This document shows, piece by piece, positions 23,269-34,679 of a DNA stretch of 64,000 bases. The notes under the pieces were generated by a model. The model ran no database searches. It saw only the letters and a program-made list of their open reading frames with translations, and was not told the DNA's origin. The stretch's first letter is position 1. Every line of letters starts with the position of its first letter. Source of the stretch: Panax quinquefolius (taxonomy: Eukaryota; Streptophyta; Magnoliopsida; Apiales; Araliaceae); the NCBI GenBank assembly GCA_020205615.1, contig CM035168.1, forward strand, positions 4,530,237 through 4,594,236. The letters are read 5' to 3'. Position numbers and translations under genes: made by a program.

Positions 23269-23400
23269 TTTGTATTAAAACTCATAGCATTTGTTTTGTC
23301 GTATATTACACGACGTTTGTATAATTAAGTTTGTATTTGTATTACGCACCATGTATTTGGCGACTCAAGATGGGTGATGTATACATTTTTGGGGCCGTCG
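23269..23400 (+). repeat. 3' end of a plus-strand Tekay-like LTR
   Basis: Matches the last ~130 bp of the LTRs at 54586 and 58447 (GGCGACTCAAGATGGGTGAT, then TATACATTTTTGGGG). It is followed by a degenerate primer site (TTGGTTGATCGAGCTTAGG) and a leader nearly identical to those at 54.6 and 58.5 kb. Confidence 0.7.
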
Positions 23401-23584
23401 TTGGTTGATCGAGCTTAGGATATGATCCTGGGCCGAGATGTGAGACAAGAACTAGGAGGGAGAGACGGGAATTCCTTTGCTAGTATGACCTACCTAAGTT
23501 TATTTGGTATTTAATTGGTCGGTCAGAGTATAGGGATAATATGTGATATGTTAATTAACCCTTGTTTTATGGCAGTGTTTGAAA

Positions 23585-23875
23585 ATGGCATCTGAAAATA
23601 TTGAGATCAGCAATGAAGCACATGAGATCGTTGAGATACCTTTAATCACCAACCAGGTTAATGTGATGTCAGACGAAGAAGAAATTAGAGATATCTACGT
23701 GGTGAGTGAAGAACTAATAGCTGAACCCGAGCTAGTTGCAGAGGTAGCAGCTGAGAGTGAGGAAGAAGAGGAAGAAGAGGAACATGAGGAGAATTTATTA
23801 GAAGAATTTTATGATCGAAATTTAGAATTAAAAAATCGTATTCATGAGTTAGAAGAACAGGCTGAAGAACGGTAA
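23585..23875 (+). CDS. acidic coiled-coil ORF of a non-autonomous element (truncated copy)
   Basis: 96 residues. The N-terminus MASENIEISNEAHE resembles the gag start of element C (54774). An EEEIRDIYVV stretch, a run of Glu (EEEEEEEHEENLLEEF) and a heptad-like helix (NRIHELEEQAEER) follow. It ends at a TAA where the homologous ORF at 58638 reads on (ERQAVVEQ). Homology to that ORF continues to about 23979, then stops abruptly. No enzymatic motif is visible and I do not recognise the domain. It takes the place where gag should be. Confidence 0.55.
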   Translation: MASENIEISNEAHEIVEIPLITNQVNVMSDEEEIRDIYVVSEELIAEPELVAEVAAESEEEEEEEEHEENLLEEFYDRNLELKNRIHELEEQAEER

Positions 23876-23979
23876 ACGGTCGTGGAGCAAAGGGATGCAA
23901 CAATTCAAAATTGTGTTACCCGATGTGCGAGGCTTGAATAGAAGCACTCTTTAGCAGAGTATATGATATTAGAGCTGGA

Positions 23980-24561
23980 CATTCGGTCACTTAATTTGTG
24001 AGAAAAATTCTGGCCTTTTGGGACACGAAAATATTTGGTATAAAGTATCTCCTGTCCAAAAATGATCTCATTCCGTCTTAAAATGAGCAAGTTATGACTA
24101 TTTCAATAATTAGGGTTTTTTTACAAAAACGCTATAACCGGAGTTCTATAACTCCGATGACCATGGAATTTAAACTGGAAGCTCGCGTTAACATGTGTAA
24201 GATCTTGCCAAGATTTGGGAATTTTTGGAGTTAAGCTTGAGGTAGATAATTTTTTAAGGAATTAATTAGAAATTGATTTTTGAAAAATACTTATGGGAGT
24301 TGAAAAATTATAAAAAAAATACTTGTTGTGTATGAAATATATGTATATATGTTTGGACAAAGGATAGAAAAATAATAAGTTGATTTGGTAATTTTTCATG
24401 AAAATGGTTTAGTACATTTGTATTAAACTCACGCTTTAACTGTGGTAGATTCTCGCATTTACAGTTCAACAACAGATAAATGAAGTTTGTAAATGAATTT
24501 TATAGTGTGATATCTCATGCGACTCAGAATGGGTCATGTGGACCTATTTTGGGGCATCACA
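23980..24561 (+). repeat. 3' part of a divergent plus-strand LTR
   Basis: Ends CCTATTTTGGGGCATCACA, the family LTR end, and contains GCGACTCAGAATGGGTCAT. The rest is a different module from the LTR at 51642 but resembles text in the LTR at 55072 (TTTCATGAAAATGGTTTAG type). It abuts the broken coiled-coil ORF, so it is a rearranged or inserted LTR. Confidence 0.45.
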
Positions 24562-25186
24562 ATCACACTATTCCTTTGTTATCCCCGTCAATTCAACTAC
24601 ACTCTTAATACCTAAAAGGAATTGTGAAGCAAAAGAGTGAGCACAAATAGCCCAAAGAAAGAATATTATGACTAATATAATTAATTTATCAATAGCCTTC
24701 ATCGATGAATAAATCAGATATTTAGAACATATGGTAAATGATAAAAGTTTTCAACCATAATTGCAGCGAAATCAACAATCCATTAGAATAGTCAAGTAGA
24801 ACATAATGTCTACTATCCTCTCCTAATTAAAATTCCATCATTAATATTTCATTAATTGAGGTATAGATGAAGGTACTATACTGTAACTATTTTTTTCACA
24901 TGTATAGAAGTATAAATGAAGGTACTATACTGTAACTATTGTTTTCACATGTATAGAACTATTGATTCACATGAATGTAGTATTGATTAACATGCATGAA
25001 CTATTAGGGGAGTGGTGCAAGTTTGATAATACTTGTAGGACTAAATTAAAATGAAGGAAAAGATGAAGGTATTATAATTGTAATATTTCGAGCCCCAAAA
25101 CGTGTAATTATCAAAACTAATTTTTCTATAAATAAAGATCATTCTTTTTCATTCTCACCAATTCACAAAAGCTATAGAAGCAATTA
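24562..25186. repeat. LTR fragments in both orientations
   Basis: 24562-24840 matches minus-orientation LTR text (GTGAGCACAAATAGCCCAAAG, then CAATCCATTAGAATAGTCAA). 24841-25186 matches plus-orientation LTR text (GGTATAGATGAAGGTACTA, then TTCATTCTCACCAATTC) and is broken by the next LTR. Confidence 0.5.
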
Positions 25187-28100
25187 TGACGCCCCAAAAA
25201 CAGTATACATCACCCATCTTGAGTCGCCAAATACATGGTACATAAATCAAATACAAACTTAATTATACAACTGTATGGGTAATATACGACAAAAACATAG
25301 TTGAGAGTTTAAACAAGAATATGACAATATCTACTCTCAATGGAGTCCTCATTATAATTATTATCACGCTTATTTCACGTAATAGTGAGGACTACTAAAA
25401 CAACCATCTGGACCCTCAACTGCTCCCCCGGCCACTCCCCAAATATATTCTCATTTCAAGAGAACGGTGAAAGAAAAGGTGAGAGCTCAACTAGCCCAAG
25501 AAGAAATATTATGACTAAGATAATGCGTAATAAATTATCCTTAGCCTTCAATAGTATAACAACCGATAGAATACAATAGACAACAAGCTTTAGATCAACA
25601 ACTCAGCCGGCTGAATAAGCAATCCATTAGAAGAGTTAAGTAGAGCATGATATCTACTATCTTCTATGATTTAAAAGTTTATCATCAATTTTATCCTTGT
25701 AATACCCATTAACAGTTCTTTATTATACCCAAGACAAAGAGAACTTTCATCACCTTTCTTCACCTAAACAACCAAAGATTTTAGTTAAATTAAAATTCAT
25801 GTTTATAATAATGTGAATCAACAGTTCCTCCTTGCCACAAAGGCTTAATAGAACGTTTACTCAATATCCTTACCCCAAAGGCTAAAGATATTCAAATGTA
25901 ATAACAATGATCTTACCAATAAGTTTTCTATCTTTGCACTACGGGCCAAAGATATTCAACTATAAAACCAATGGTCATGATCATACTAATCAATTGTTTG
26001 TCAGTTCACTACGGCCAAAGACATTCAACTGTTAACTAATGGTCATGATCCTGCCAATCACATCATCGCATTATCCCTGCACTACGGCAAAGGATATTCG
26101 TTAGTATCACCGGTGGTCATGATCATGTCATACACCTATCCATCAATGCACTACGGGCCCATGAGGACTTTTACCACATCATTTGTAACATTACGGGTCA
26201 TGATTATACCGAATGATCCCCGTCATAATCATACCAATCAACATTCCATCTACGCACGTAAGCCAAAGATGACTTTCATCACAATATAAGCATGAGGATG
26301 ATGACAATAATATAAGTATTAATTAACGAAATCAAGGATAAATATTAAAAACTTTAAATTTATCCAGAGTTTAAAAATATCTAAAATGATATTGTATCAA
26401 AAATGATTTGGACCGTAAAGAAATCAATTTTTGTCATGAATAGTACTTCGGGTGAATAGTACCCCGTGAATAGTAACTCTTGAATAGTAACTTCTGAATA
26501 GTAACTCATGAATAGTAACTCGTGAATAGTAACTCGTATTCGTAAATAGTACTGCATACGTGAATAGTACCCATGAATAGTACTTCGTGAATAGTACTCA
26601 TAAAAGGAAAATACAAAAAAAAATGATATTCCATGACGAGTACAAATAAATTATATCTCATACGAGTATAATAGAATATACGAAACTACAAATGGATTTT
26701 CACTCGCTATATGGTAATCCACGTAAATGGATCATTTTCACAATTTAATAAAGAATGAATACGAAGGGTCATTCACCATGCATGCTTGATAGTCCATAGT
26801 GATGATGATTATTCCAATGTAATAATAAAGAATGAAATAACGAAAGAATTTCACCGTATGCATGCGGTAGTCCGCAGAGACAAAGTTATTCCAATGTAAT
26901 AATAAAGAATGGAACAATGTAAGAATTTCACCGTACGCATGCGGTGAGTCGCGTGAGACAAAAGTTATTCTAATGTAATAATAAAGAATGGAACAACATA
27001 AGAATTTCACCATAAATGCGGTAGTCACGTAGGCGAGTTATTCTAACGAGAATAATAAAAATGGAGTAACAACCCTTACGAGTATTGAAAGAAAATAACT
27101 CTCTTCATGAATAGGAAAGAAATAATACCCCTTACGACTGTTGAACGAAAATAATATTCATACGAATATTGAACGAAGATGATATTCCTTACGAATATTG
27201 AACAAAAAAATAATATTCATACGAATCACGAAAAATAATAATATCTCTTCGAATATGAAATAAATAATACCCTTTACCTTAGAAGAAAGATCGGATACCA
27301 AAATATTGAAGTAGCAGACTTCTCTTCTTCTTTCTCTCTATAGCTTCTCTCTCTATAATTGCTCTTGTGAGTCTTAGTGAATTGGTGAGAAGGAAGGAAG
27401 AATGAACTTCAGTTTATAGGAAAATATAGTTTCGATAATTGCACGTTTTGGGGCTCGAAATATTACAGTATAATACCTTCATCTTTTTCTTCATTTTTAA
27501 TTTAGTCCTACAAGTATTATCCAACTTGCACCACCTCCCCTAATAGTATATCATGTGAATTAATAGTACATTCATGTGAATCAATAGTTCTATACATGTG
27601 AAAAAATAATTACAAAGATATAGTACCTTCATCTATACCTCCATTTTAATTTAGTCATGCATGTATTATCAATCTTGCACCACCTCCCCTAATAGTACAT
27701 ACATGTGAATCAATAGTACACACATGTGAATACATAGTTATAAGCATGTGAATTAATAGCAATTAATTGCTCATTTATCGGAGATTAATTACCCGATTGG
27801 TCAATATAACTTTCGGACATCAATTATTATCAAAATAAATGTCAATTTCACTAACACTAATAATCCCAACACAATGGAACTATCAATTTCATCTTTAATC
27901 AACACGAACTTATTCATCATTAATATTATAACTCACAATATTTAGCAACCGTGTCGCTCCCAAGAAAAGCGAGGCTTTTGATAAGGATTTCTCCTTGATC
28001 GGCCCACAATTAGATTATCTAACATCTCCTTAATGTAACTTCTAGACATTGTCGATATTGCAAATAATAATATGAATAACTTTGTCATCTCAATTATTGA

Positions 28101-28584
28101 TTTAATAATATAAAATATTATGCAGATGATATTGTGACAATAATTGAATCAATAATATGAGAGATATGATGCAATAATTACTATAGCAATAATTGAGTAT
28201 AATTGGGTGACTTCTTACGTAAGCATCAATAATCAATACCGTGTGCTGCTATGTAACCACGTGTATTATTGTACTTTTACTACTAGGTAGTTCAACAGTT
28301 TAACGGTAAAACTTTAGCCATTATTTTTATAAAAAGGTAATTATGTCATTTTCTAAATATGACAATACTTTTGTTGTGGGGTCCACCAATAATTGTGCCT
28401 TCGTACGAATATTTCCTGTTAAAATGAATATTCCCCGACACAACGAATATTTTATATCAACTTGCTTACTTTACAAAATTTTCAAATATCACCCTTAACT
28501 TTAACCTTTATCAATTTAACCATTTACTAAATAACATTATAAGAAAATTGAATACTTTTATTTCATAAAATTTGTGATCTCACA
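25187..28584 (-). repeat. near-complete solo LTR, Tekay-like (~3.4 kb)
   Basis: Plus-strand start TGACGCCCC, end GATCTCACA; on the minus strand it begins TGTGAGATCACAAATTTTATG. It carries CACTACGGGCCAAAGATATTC repeats (25850-26300), a 14-bp GTGAATAGTAACTC array (about 26437-26600) and the ~58-bp hairpin array (26800-27060). No internal region adjoins it. No clean 5-bp target duplication was found, although both flanks belong to one plus-strand LTR. Confidence 0.65.
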
Positions 28585-29233
28585 ACTATTGCAGTATTTA
28601 GCCTTTTACTAAGGTAAGAGGTATTATTTCTTTCGTATTCATAAGGGATATTATTTTTGTTCAATATCCGTATGAAACAATATTTTCTTCCATACTCTGT
28701 AGTATGTAGGTAATATTATTTCATTTTAGATTTCGAATTCTACACTCATTTTGCTAAAGTATTGTTCTAATGTATATCCTTACCCCAAAGGCTAAAGACG
28801 TTCAAATGTAATAACAATGATCATACCAATCAATTGTCTATCTTTGCACTACGGTCCAAAGATATTCAACTATAAAACCAATGGTCATGATTATACCAAT
28901 CAATTGTCTGTCAGTGCATTACGGCCAAAGACATTCAATTATAGGACCAATTGTCATGATCCTGCCAAACACATCATCGAATTATCCATGCACTACGGGC
29001 CAAGGATATTCGTTAGTATCACTAGTGGCCATGATCATTTCATACACCTGTCCATCTTTGCACTACGGGCCAATGAGAATTTTTATCACATCATTTGTAA
29101 CATTACATATCGATTATATCGATATATAATTCTTCGTCATTATTATACCTTTTATCAATTTAACTATTTACTAAATAGAATAATAATTATAAGAAAATTG
29201 AATACTTTCATTTCATAAAATTCGGGTCTTACA
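28585..29233. repeat. LTR fragments flanking the solo LTR
   Basis: 28585-28770 resumes the plus-orientation LTR interrupted at 25186 (GGTAAGAGGTATTATTTCTTT). 28771-29233 is minus-orientation LTR with the CACTACGG array, ending at the LTR terminus that reads TGTAAGACCCGAA on the minus strand. Reading frames here are repeat translations. Confidence 0.5.
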
Positions 29234-29239
29234 TCTATT

Positions 29240-29850
29240 GCTCAAGTCTAAAAATCCATAAATGGAGAGAATAAGCAAATAATACAAAGGAAGACACTAA
29301 ACACATAGCTTGATCAAAACAAGTGAGTACCGCCTTTACCAAAGTGCAATTATGAGCAAAGTGTCTGCTATGTCAGCATTTGTAACAAATCAACTTGGCC
29401 CTTTTTGCCAAAACTATGTTTACTTCTCTTCCTCTTGGAATTACCAACCTCTGCAATCTTCTGAGGTGCATTAGCATTAACAATCTCTATTTGTTGAGCC
29501 TTTAGGCTTTCATCATCTAGTCATTTAGTCTTTAAATGTTCAACCTCCAACTGCTCAGCTTATAAACGCTTTAGGTGATGAAAAATATCTTCCAAAGATT
29601 TAATATTTTCATCTTGAGCTATGTTAATCTTCGAATTATTCCAATTTTCGGGGAATGAACATATCAACGTCAATTTGTTTGTTCATCTCGACAAAGGGTT
29701 GCCAACAACTCCTAATGTTTCAATCATATTCTGACATGACAAAGATGTTCTCTAAAGGTGTGTTTAACTATCTTTTATAACTATTGAACTTGGTATTTAA
29801 GAGATGCAACCTTGTCATGTCCATTTTCTTTTGGGAAAGAAAGATGAAGA
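29240..29850 (-). pseudogene. Ty1/Copia gag remnant with zinc knuckle
   Basis: The minus strand reads DENIKSLEDIFHHLKRL, then a basic KRKRSKHSFGKKGQ stretch, then CYKC-HSRHFAHNC, a CCHC knuckle with one in-frame TGA (about 29348-29390). This is the order of Copia gag C-termini. Several stops and frameshifts. Cut at 29240 by LTR debris; no pol is present. Confidence 0.6.
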
Positions 29851-31440
29851 ATCTTATTAGAGATATTCGATTAGTTCACAACAAAGATAAAAGAATCTTT
29901 ACAACATGAATCAACTTAACATAAAAATAATAGGATATAAATACAAAAGGGAGACTTCACCAAGCTTAGGAATCAAAATCCGTATAAATGCATAATTATT
30001 TAAATTTAAATTTTTAGCGCACAAGACTTGTAATTTAGGGAATAATTTAATTAAATTACTACAACCTAATTAAATCACTTGCACTAGGAACAAGGGTACA
30101 TGCGTAATTATAGCATTGTAATTTAATTCCAAGCACCAACGATTAATATTTCAAAAAACAAATGAAATTAAATAATAGGAAATATTACTCAATTAATATA
30201 CCAAGTATACTATAAACATATTAAAATACTTCCAAAAATATTTTAACGATAGTTTATCATCACAAAAAGTTATCAGAATTTTTAAATTTTTATTGATAAA
30301 TTTGCTAATTATCACAATTAATTAACCATTGCATAAATAATTGAAAATTAACCAAAGATATCCAAATCATTAATATCTTCTAAAAATTTACAACAAAGAA
30401 CTTAGCATCATAAAAAGGACACTATAATTTTTGTGGAATTTTTCTAATAAATTTGTTAATTATTACAATTAATAAACCATTGGATAATTAATTGGAAATT
30501 ACCTAAAGATATCCAAATCTATTAATATTCCAAAAATCAAGTGGAAACGTTAATAATATGCTAATAATTAATTTTTGTAAAATTTTCGTAATCTAATAAT
30601 AATAATAATTATTTTTAATTAATTTCCATGTATAAAATAATTAATAAATTATTTTCTCGAAATAAAAATAAAAAATCTTTAAATTCATCCGCTGGGTCGA
30701 CACGTGGGTTTGTGGGTCGATTGGGCTAAATCGATCAAGCAAGCTAAATTAAATTTGAATCGGACGAATAGCGTGAACCACACGCCGTGAAGCTAGTATA
30801 GTCGCTTAATGCGTAGACGCGTGTGGCTATCGCGGCACTCCGGCGCGTATGTAGGCCACGCCCCGCCTTCCCGACCTCTAATCGTGACGCGAGTTTTTCT
30901 GTTTTGATCGATTGGCTTGATAGTTCTGATGGTGTGCTCAACCATTATTTTGGGAGATACCATAGAAGCGTTGTGATGCATGGAACTCCCACTGAGACTG
31001 AGATTGCACTGCATCTTCAACCTCCAGCCATAATTTTTTTCCAGATTATTCATTTCACGATCCAAACTATGAGAAGCCATATCTCAACCTATATTAATTC
31101 GATTCATGCGTATAATATATCGTTGGAAAGCTTACAACATGTACTACATATATATACCAATATCATTCGAAATAGACAATTACATAGAAAGTTATGGCTG
31201 GTTAAAGTAGGCTATTTGCAAACTACGGTTCTAAATTAATTTTAAATTACATATTCAGTTATATCCAAATTATGCAGATCTTATACACTGTGTTTGGGCT
31301 ACAACATAATGCAATGTTAGCCCCTAACATTTTGTGTACTTAATGTTGCCATTGATGATATTTTTTAAGCTTTTAAACATGCAATCATGGTATAATGTGT
31401 AAACATATGATTCATAACATACATTAGAACGATAAAGCAT
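29851..31440 (-). mobile_element. Copia leader/5' region, non-coding
   Basis: AT-rich sequence (29880-30660), then a GC-richer block (30680-30900) and a stretch without long frames, between the gag remnant and the primer site. It probably belongs to the same Copia element, with possible later insertions. No gene is recognised. Confidence 0.35.
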
Positions 31441-31453
31441 GCTTTGATACTAA
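31441..31453 (-). other. Copia primer-binding site
   Basis: The minus strand reads TTAGTATCAAAGC directly after an LTR-like end TTTGATACA. It resembles the complement of initiator Met-tRNA with one change. Confidence 0.5.
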
Positions 31454-31870
31454 TGTATCAAATTTTATACGCATGTTATTTCATATTTACACGTAGCAGT
31501 AGAACTAAAGGCATACCTCTTGTAGCGTGAAAGTCTCAGATGTGAAAAGCCTTCTGTAAATGATCGTTTCATGAAACCCAACGGCGTCTCCGAATTACGA
31601 TATGGAAACGGAGACCAATTTCACGGTTCGTAATAATTAGGGTTAGGCCTGTATTGGAAGAACTCACTGATTGATTTTTTTTTAGTTTTTGGCCAACTGA
31701 AGTAATCGTGATATGTTGAGAAAAGGAGACGTGTGTTTTTAATACTGAAGTGGTTGAACCACTTCCCAGCTTTTTCTCCCCACCCAGTCAAGCAAGGTTC
31801 AAATAATGAACGACTCTTTGACTTTGTCAATTGGTAAAGTTGATAATTAAACCAAATGAGTCGAGCCCTC
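31454..31870 (-). repeat. probable Copia 5' LTR
   Basis: About 0.4 kb between the primer site and the next unique sequence. The outer border near 31870 is a guess (TGGAGGGCTCGACTC on the minus strand); no second LTR copy is in the window to fix it. Confidence 0.35.
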
Positions 31871-31871
31871 C

Positions 31872-32090
31872 ATGGGCGCCCCCATTAATTTGGATACCCA
31901 AAATCTAACAGCAACATTCGTGTTTACAGTCTATAACAATAGAACGAACAAAACTGTAATGTTCAATGGCAAGCCTTTTCTCAGCAGTGTAAAATCCATA
32001 GGATTTGCGGGTCAAATAGTCTTTGGACTTATAAGTCCGATGGGAGGAAATGTTCTTGTGTTAAAGTACAAGATGAAGTCTTCGATGTGA
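31872..32090 (+). CDS. unidentified 72-residue reading frame
   Basis: Open from ATG with NLTATFVFTVYNNRTNKTV, two possible N-glycosylation sites and a hydrophobic middle. I do not recognise it. It lies between Copia LTR debris and the hairpin element, and could be an exon of a broken gene (perhaps the nearby receptor kinase relic) or chance. No signal peptide. Confidence 0.25.
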   Translation: MGAPINLDTQNLTATFVFTVYNNRTNKTVMFNGKPFLSSVKSIGFAGQIVFGLISPMGGNVLVLKYKMKSSM

Positions 32091-32138
32091 ACTCAATTCA
32101 AGAGTACTTGTAAAGAAGGCGGGATATGGTGATGAATT

Positions 32139-32870
32139 GGGATAAATAACGCTTTTGGTCATTGTCTTTGAAATTCCGATTTTATTTTGTAGTTCTGAAA
32201 TTTTTTATTCTGATCGAATAATCAGATTTTTCAAAAACTTACAAAATGGTCATTCCGATTCGATTTTCATCCAAAAAAATGACGGACGGAATGCTAATCG
32301 TAATTGAGTTAGTAGTTATTTTTTCTTGACGTGGCCCGTTATTTTTCTTGATGTGGAGGTTAAAAATTTTCTTAAAAAATGTTACTCAAAGTCTCGAGCT
32401 GTAAACTCTTCAATTAGAAACTTTATATTACAACAAAAATCATTATGCCAACTATCTACTATGCTTAAATTTATGTAATACTAATATTTAAACTAAGTAA
32501 AGATCGTTTAGCTATTGTAATAATAATAATAATTGTAATAACTGTAATAATAATAATTATTATTATAATAATCTGATGTTAAAAAGGGATAATCTGTATA
32601 GTATTTCAATAAAATAATAATAATAAAGAACTTAAATATGATTTACTATCCTAAACTACACAATTTTTATAATAAAAAAAACGCATTTTTTTTTTGTAAT
32701 AATAAAAAAGGCACAGTTTTTTTAATAAAAAAACAAAAACAACGCAAAAAAAAACAACTAACAACTCTATTTCTACCGGGTAACTGGAACAGCAGTCCTG
32801 GCGTTAGCACTACGAACAACACCACAGCGATCAGCACCGGCCCCCAGTCCGCCATTTATTATTTAATTAT

Positions 32871-32913
<43 letters not shown>

Positions 32914-33706
32914 GAAAAGCTCGATCAGGGATGGATATATGAAGGAGATGATCAGAGAAGATAACTACTCTACTTTTTGTCTATTGAGAGAGACAGAGAG
33001 TAGATCTGGACTTGAAGAGGGTAAATAAGGTGGTGACCGATCCAGATGTGTGTTTGGGGATTAATTTTTGTTGTTCTACGTACGGCTATGATGTCCACAG
33101 TTTTTATTACAAAAATGCGTTGTTAGTTGTTTTTTTTGCGTTGTTTTTGTTTTTTTTATTATTACAAAAATGTTTTTTTTTTTATTACAAAAATTGTGTA
33201 GTTTAGGATAAGAATCATATTTAAGTTCTTTATTATTATTATTTTATCAAATACTACAAAAGATTATCCCTTTTTGGTATCAGATATTACAATAATAATT
33301 ATTATTATTACGCTTATTACAATTATTATTATTATTACAATTCCTAAACGACGCTACTTAGTTTAAATATTAAGATTACATAAATTTAAGCATGGTGGAT
33401 AGTTGACACAATGGTTTTGTTTTAATATAAGCTTTAATTTGAGAGGCCTTGAGCTCAAGACTTTGCGAGAATAACATTTTTTAAGAAAATTTTTAACCTC
33501 CACATCGTAAAAATAACGGTCACACCAAGAAAATAACTACTAACTCAAGATAATCAAAGATTCCGTCCGCTTTTTGACCGAAAATCAAACTGAATGACCA
33601 TTTTGTAAGTTTTTTGAAAGTACGCTTATTCGATCAGAATAAAAAAAATTTCTTGAATCACAATAAAAATCGGACTCAAAGATCTGACCAAAACGTTATT
33701 TATCCC
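32139..33706. mobile_element. hairpin (Mutator-like) element carrying a gene fragment
   Basis: Ends GGGATAAATAACG...CGTTATTTATCCC. The left arm (about 32139-32767) and right arm (about 33118-33706) are long inverted repeats, including the ACGAAT/TTTGGTCA ends, AATAATAATT tracts and an inner CAACGCAAAAAAAA/TTTTTTTTGCGTTG junction. Long inverted arms beginning GGG...TTTGGTC fit non-autonomous Mutator-like elements. The ~350-bp loop is unrelated DNA containing a DUF3339 fragment. No 9-bp target duplication was seen. No transposase. Confidence 0.65.
32760..32855 (-). pseudogene. captured 5' fragment of a DUF3339 gene
   Basis: The first 32 codons of a DUF3339 protein: MADWGPVLIAVVLFVVLTPG, then a LFQLPGRNRVV stretch. 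These are small (~70-residue) plant membrane proteins, and the N-terminal MADWGPV and PGLLFQLPGR motifs are near invariant. The frame runs without a break into the inverted-repeat arm right after RVV, where the second half of the protein should follow. About 250 bp of upstream sequence, including a TA tract (32875-32905), is captured as well, so a promoter may be present. A truncated gene copy. Confidence 0.8.
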
Positions 33707-33709
33707 CTT

Positions 33710-33921
33710 TTAAATTTGTTGGAGATAATAGCAACGTTTATGCAAAATATACTTTTGATCACCGTAAGAAAAAGTAGTGCTGAATATATGCAACAGTGTA
33801 GCATTTTGAGTTCATATTTGACAAGGATCTAGGCTACTATGTTTGTAATACCAAGAGTCTATTGTTCAATGGGTACAGATCATTGTCCCTCAACGATTCA
33901 ATGTATATAAAACTGCCAAAA
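33710..33921 (+). pseudogene. S-domain receptor kinase relic, extracellular part
   Basis: Sequence in several frames ends with LGYYVCNTKSLLFNGYRS, then SMYIKLPKS, the region between the PAN-like domain and the membrane span in G-type lectin S-receptor-like kinases (SD2/RLK4 class). It stops at the target duplication of the Retand element and resumes at 42847. The left border is the hairpin element. Confidence 0.6.
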
Positions 33922-33926
33922 AGTGT
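33922..33926 (+). repeat. target-site duplication AGTGT (left)
   Basis: AGTGT directly precedes the left LTR and recurs at 42847-42851 after the right LTR. This 5-bp duplication is the Gypsy integration signature. Confidence 0.9.
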
Positions 33927-34620
33927 TGTTCGGGAGTATTTTATAGACCTTCATATGGGTCGAAGGCCTGACATTAGAAGGATTTTAGGAGACCACTGGG
34001 CTGAAGCACATGGAGAGGTTGGAGCTGTTCGGGTCGGCGTCCGAGTCCTTTTGGGCCAGAGCCTCATCTTAGTGGATGTCTTCAGGTTCGGTATCCGAGC
34101 CCTTTGGGCCGGAGCCTTACCTTGTCGTGTGGTGTTCGGGGTCGGGTCATCGAGTCCTTTGGGGCGAAGCCCAGACTTGATGGTGGGGTTGTTTGAGCCT
34201 GCACAGTGGGTTTTCCTGCGTGCAGAGTTTAGGATCCTAGCCATAGTTGAATAAGGTAACTCCAAAGGTAGTGGTTGGATTGGATTCCACTTGCACCTTT
34301 TAAGGAGATTGTGTTAGACCCAAATTATGGTAACTACCATGATTTGGAGTCCTAATTCGACCCGGAGGAGGATTCTAAGGTGGCGTGAGCATTATAAATA
34401 CAAGGCCAAGGTCACAATTAACAGGTAATACCTACTTTTGAGTACTAAACACTTAGCCTCCATTGTTAAACCTTGTAACGACCTGTACTTATTCTCACAC
34501 CAGAGCTATCCCCGTGCACAATGTCAGTCAAGCTTCTGTGTGATCTGTTATTGTTATTGTAGGTTCTAGCGCGTGGATTACGTGATTGGGCCTTGCGCCG
34601 CTGAAACTCAAGCGTTAACA
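33927..34620 (+). repeat. left LTR of Retand-type element (694 bp)
   Basis: Begins TGTTCGGGAG, ends GCGTTAACA, and matches 42161-42846. A promoter-like TATAAATA is present near 34393. Open frames inside it on both strands are not genes. Confidence 0.9.
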
Positions 34621-34679
34621 TTGGTGCTGAAGGAGGGCCTTTTAGTGTTCTTACAATCACGGTCGGACTTTTCCTAGGT

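Noticed and set aside
26437..27060. Regularly spaced direct repeats reminiscent of CRISPR
   Set aside because: Plant nuclear LTR minisatellites; units are contiguous and diverged, with no unique spacers or cas genes.
28817..29218. 133-residue frame with repeated HYGPK units
   Set aside because: It is a translation of the CACTACGG tandem array in an LTR, not a repeat protein.
30744..31239. Overlapping frames up to 138 residues in a GC-richer block
   Set aside because: No recognisable domain on either strand; the position fits Copia leader sequence.
33862..34265. Overlapping 130- and 104-residue frames on both strands
   Set aside because: They lie within the Retand LTR; the matching right LTR does not keep them open.
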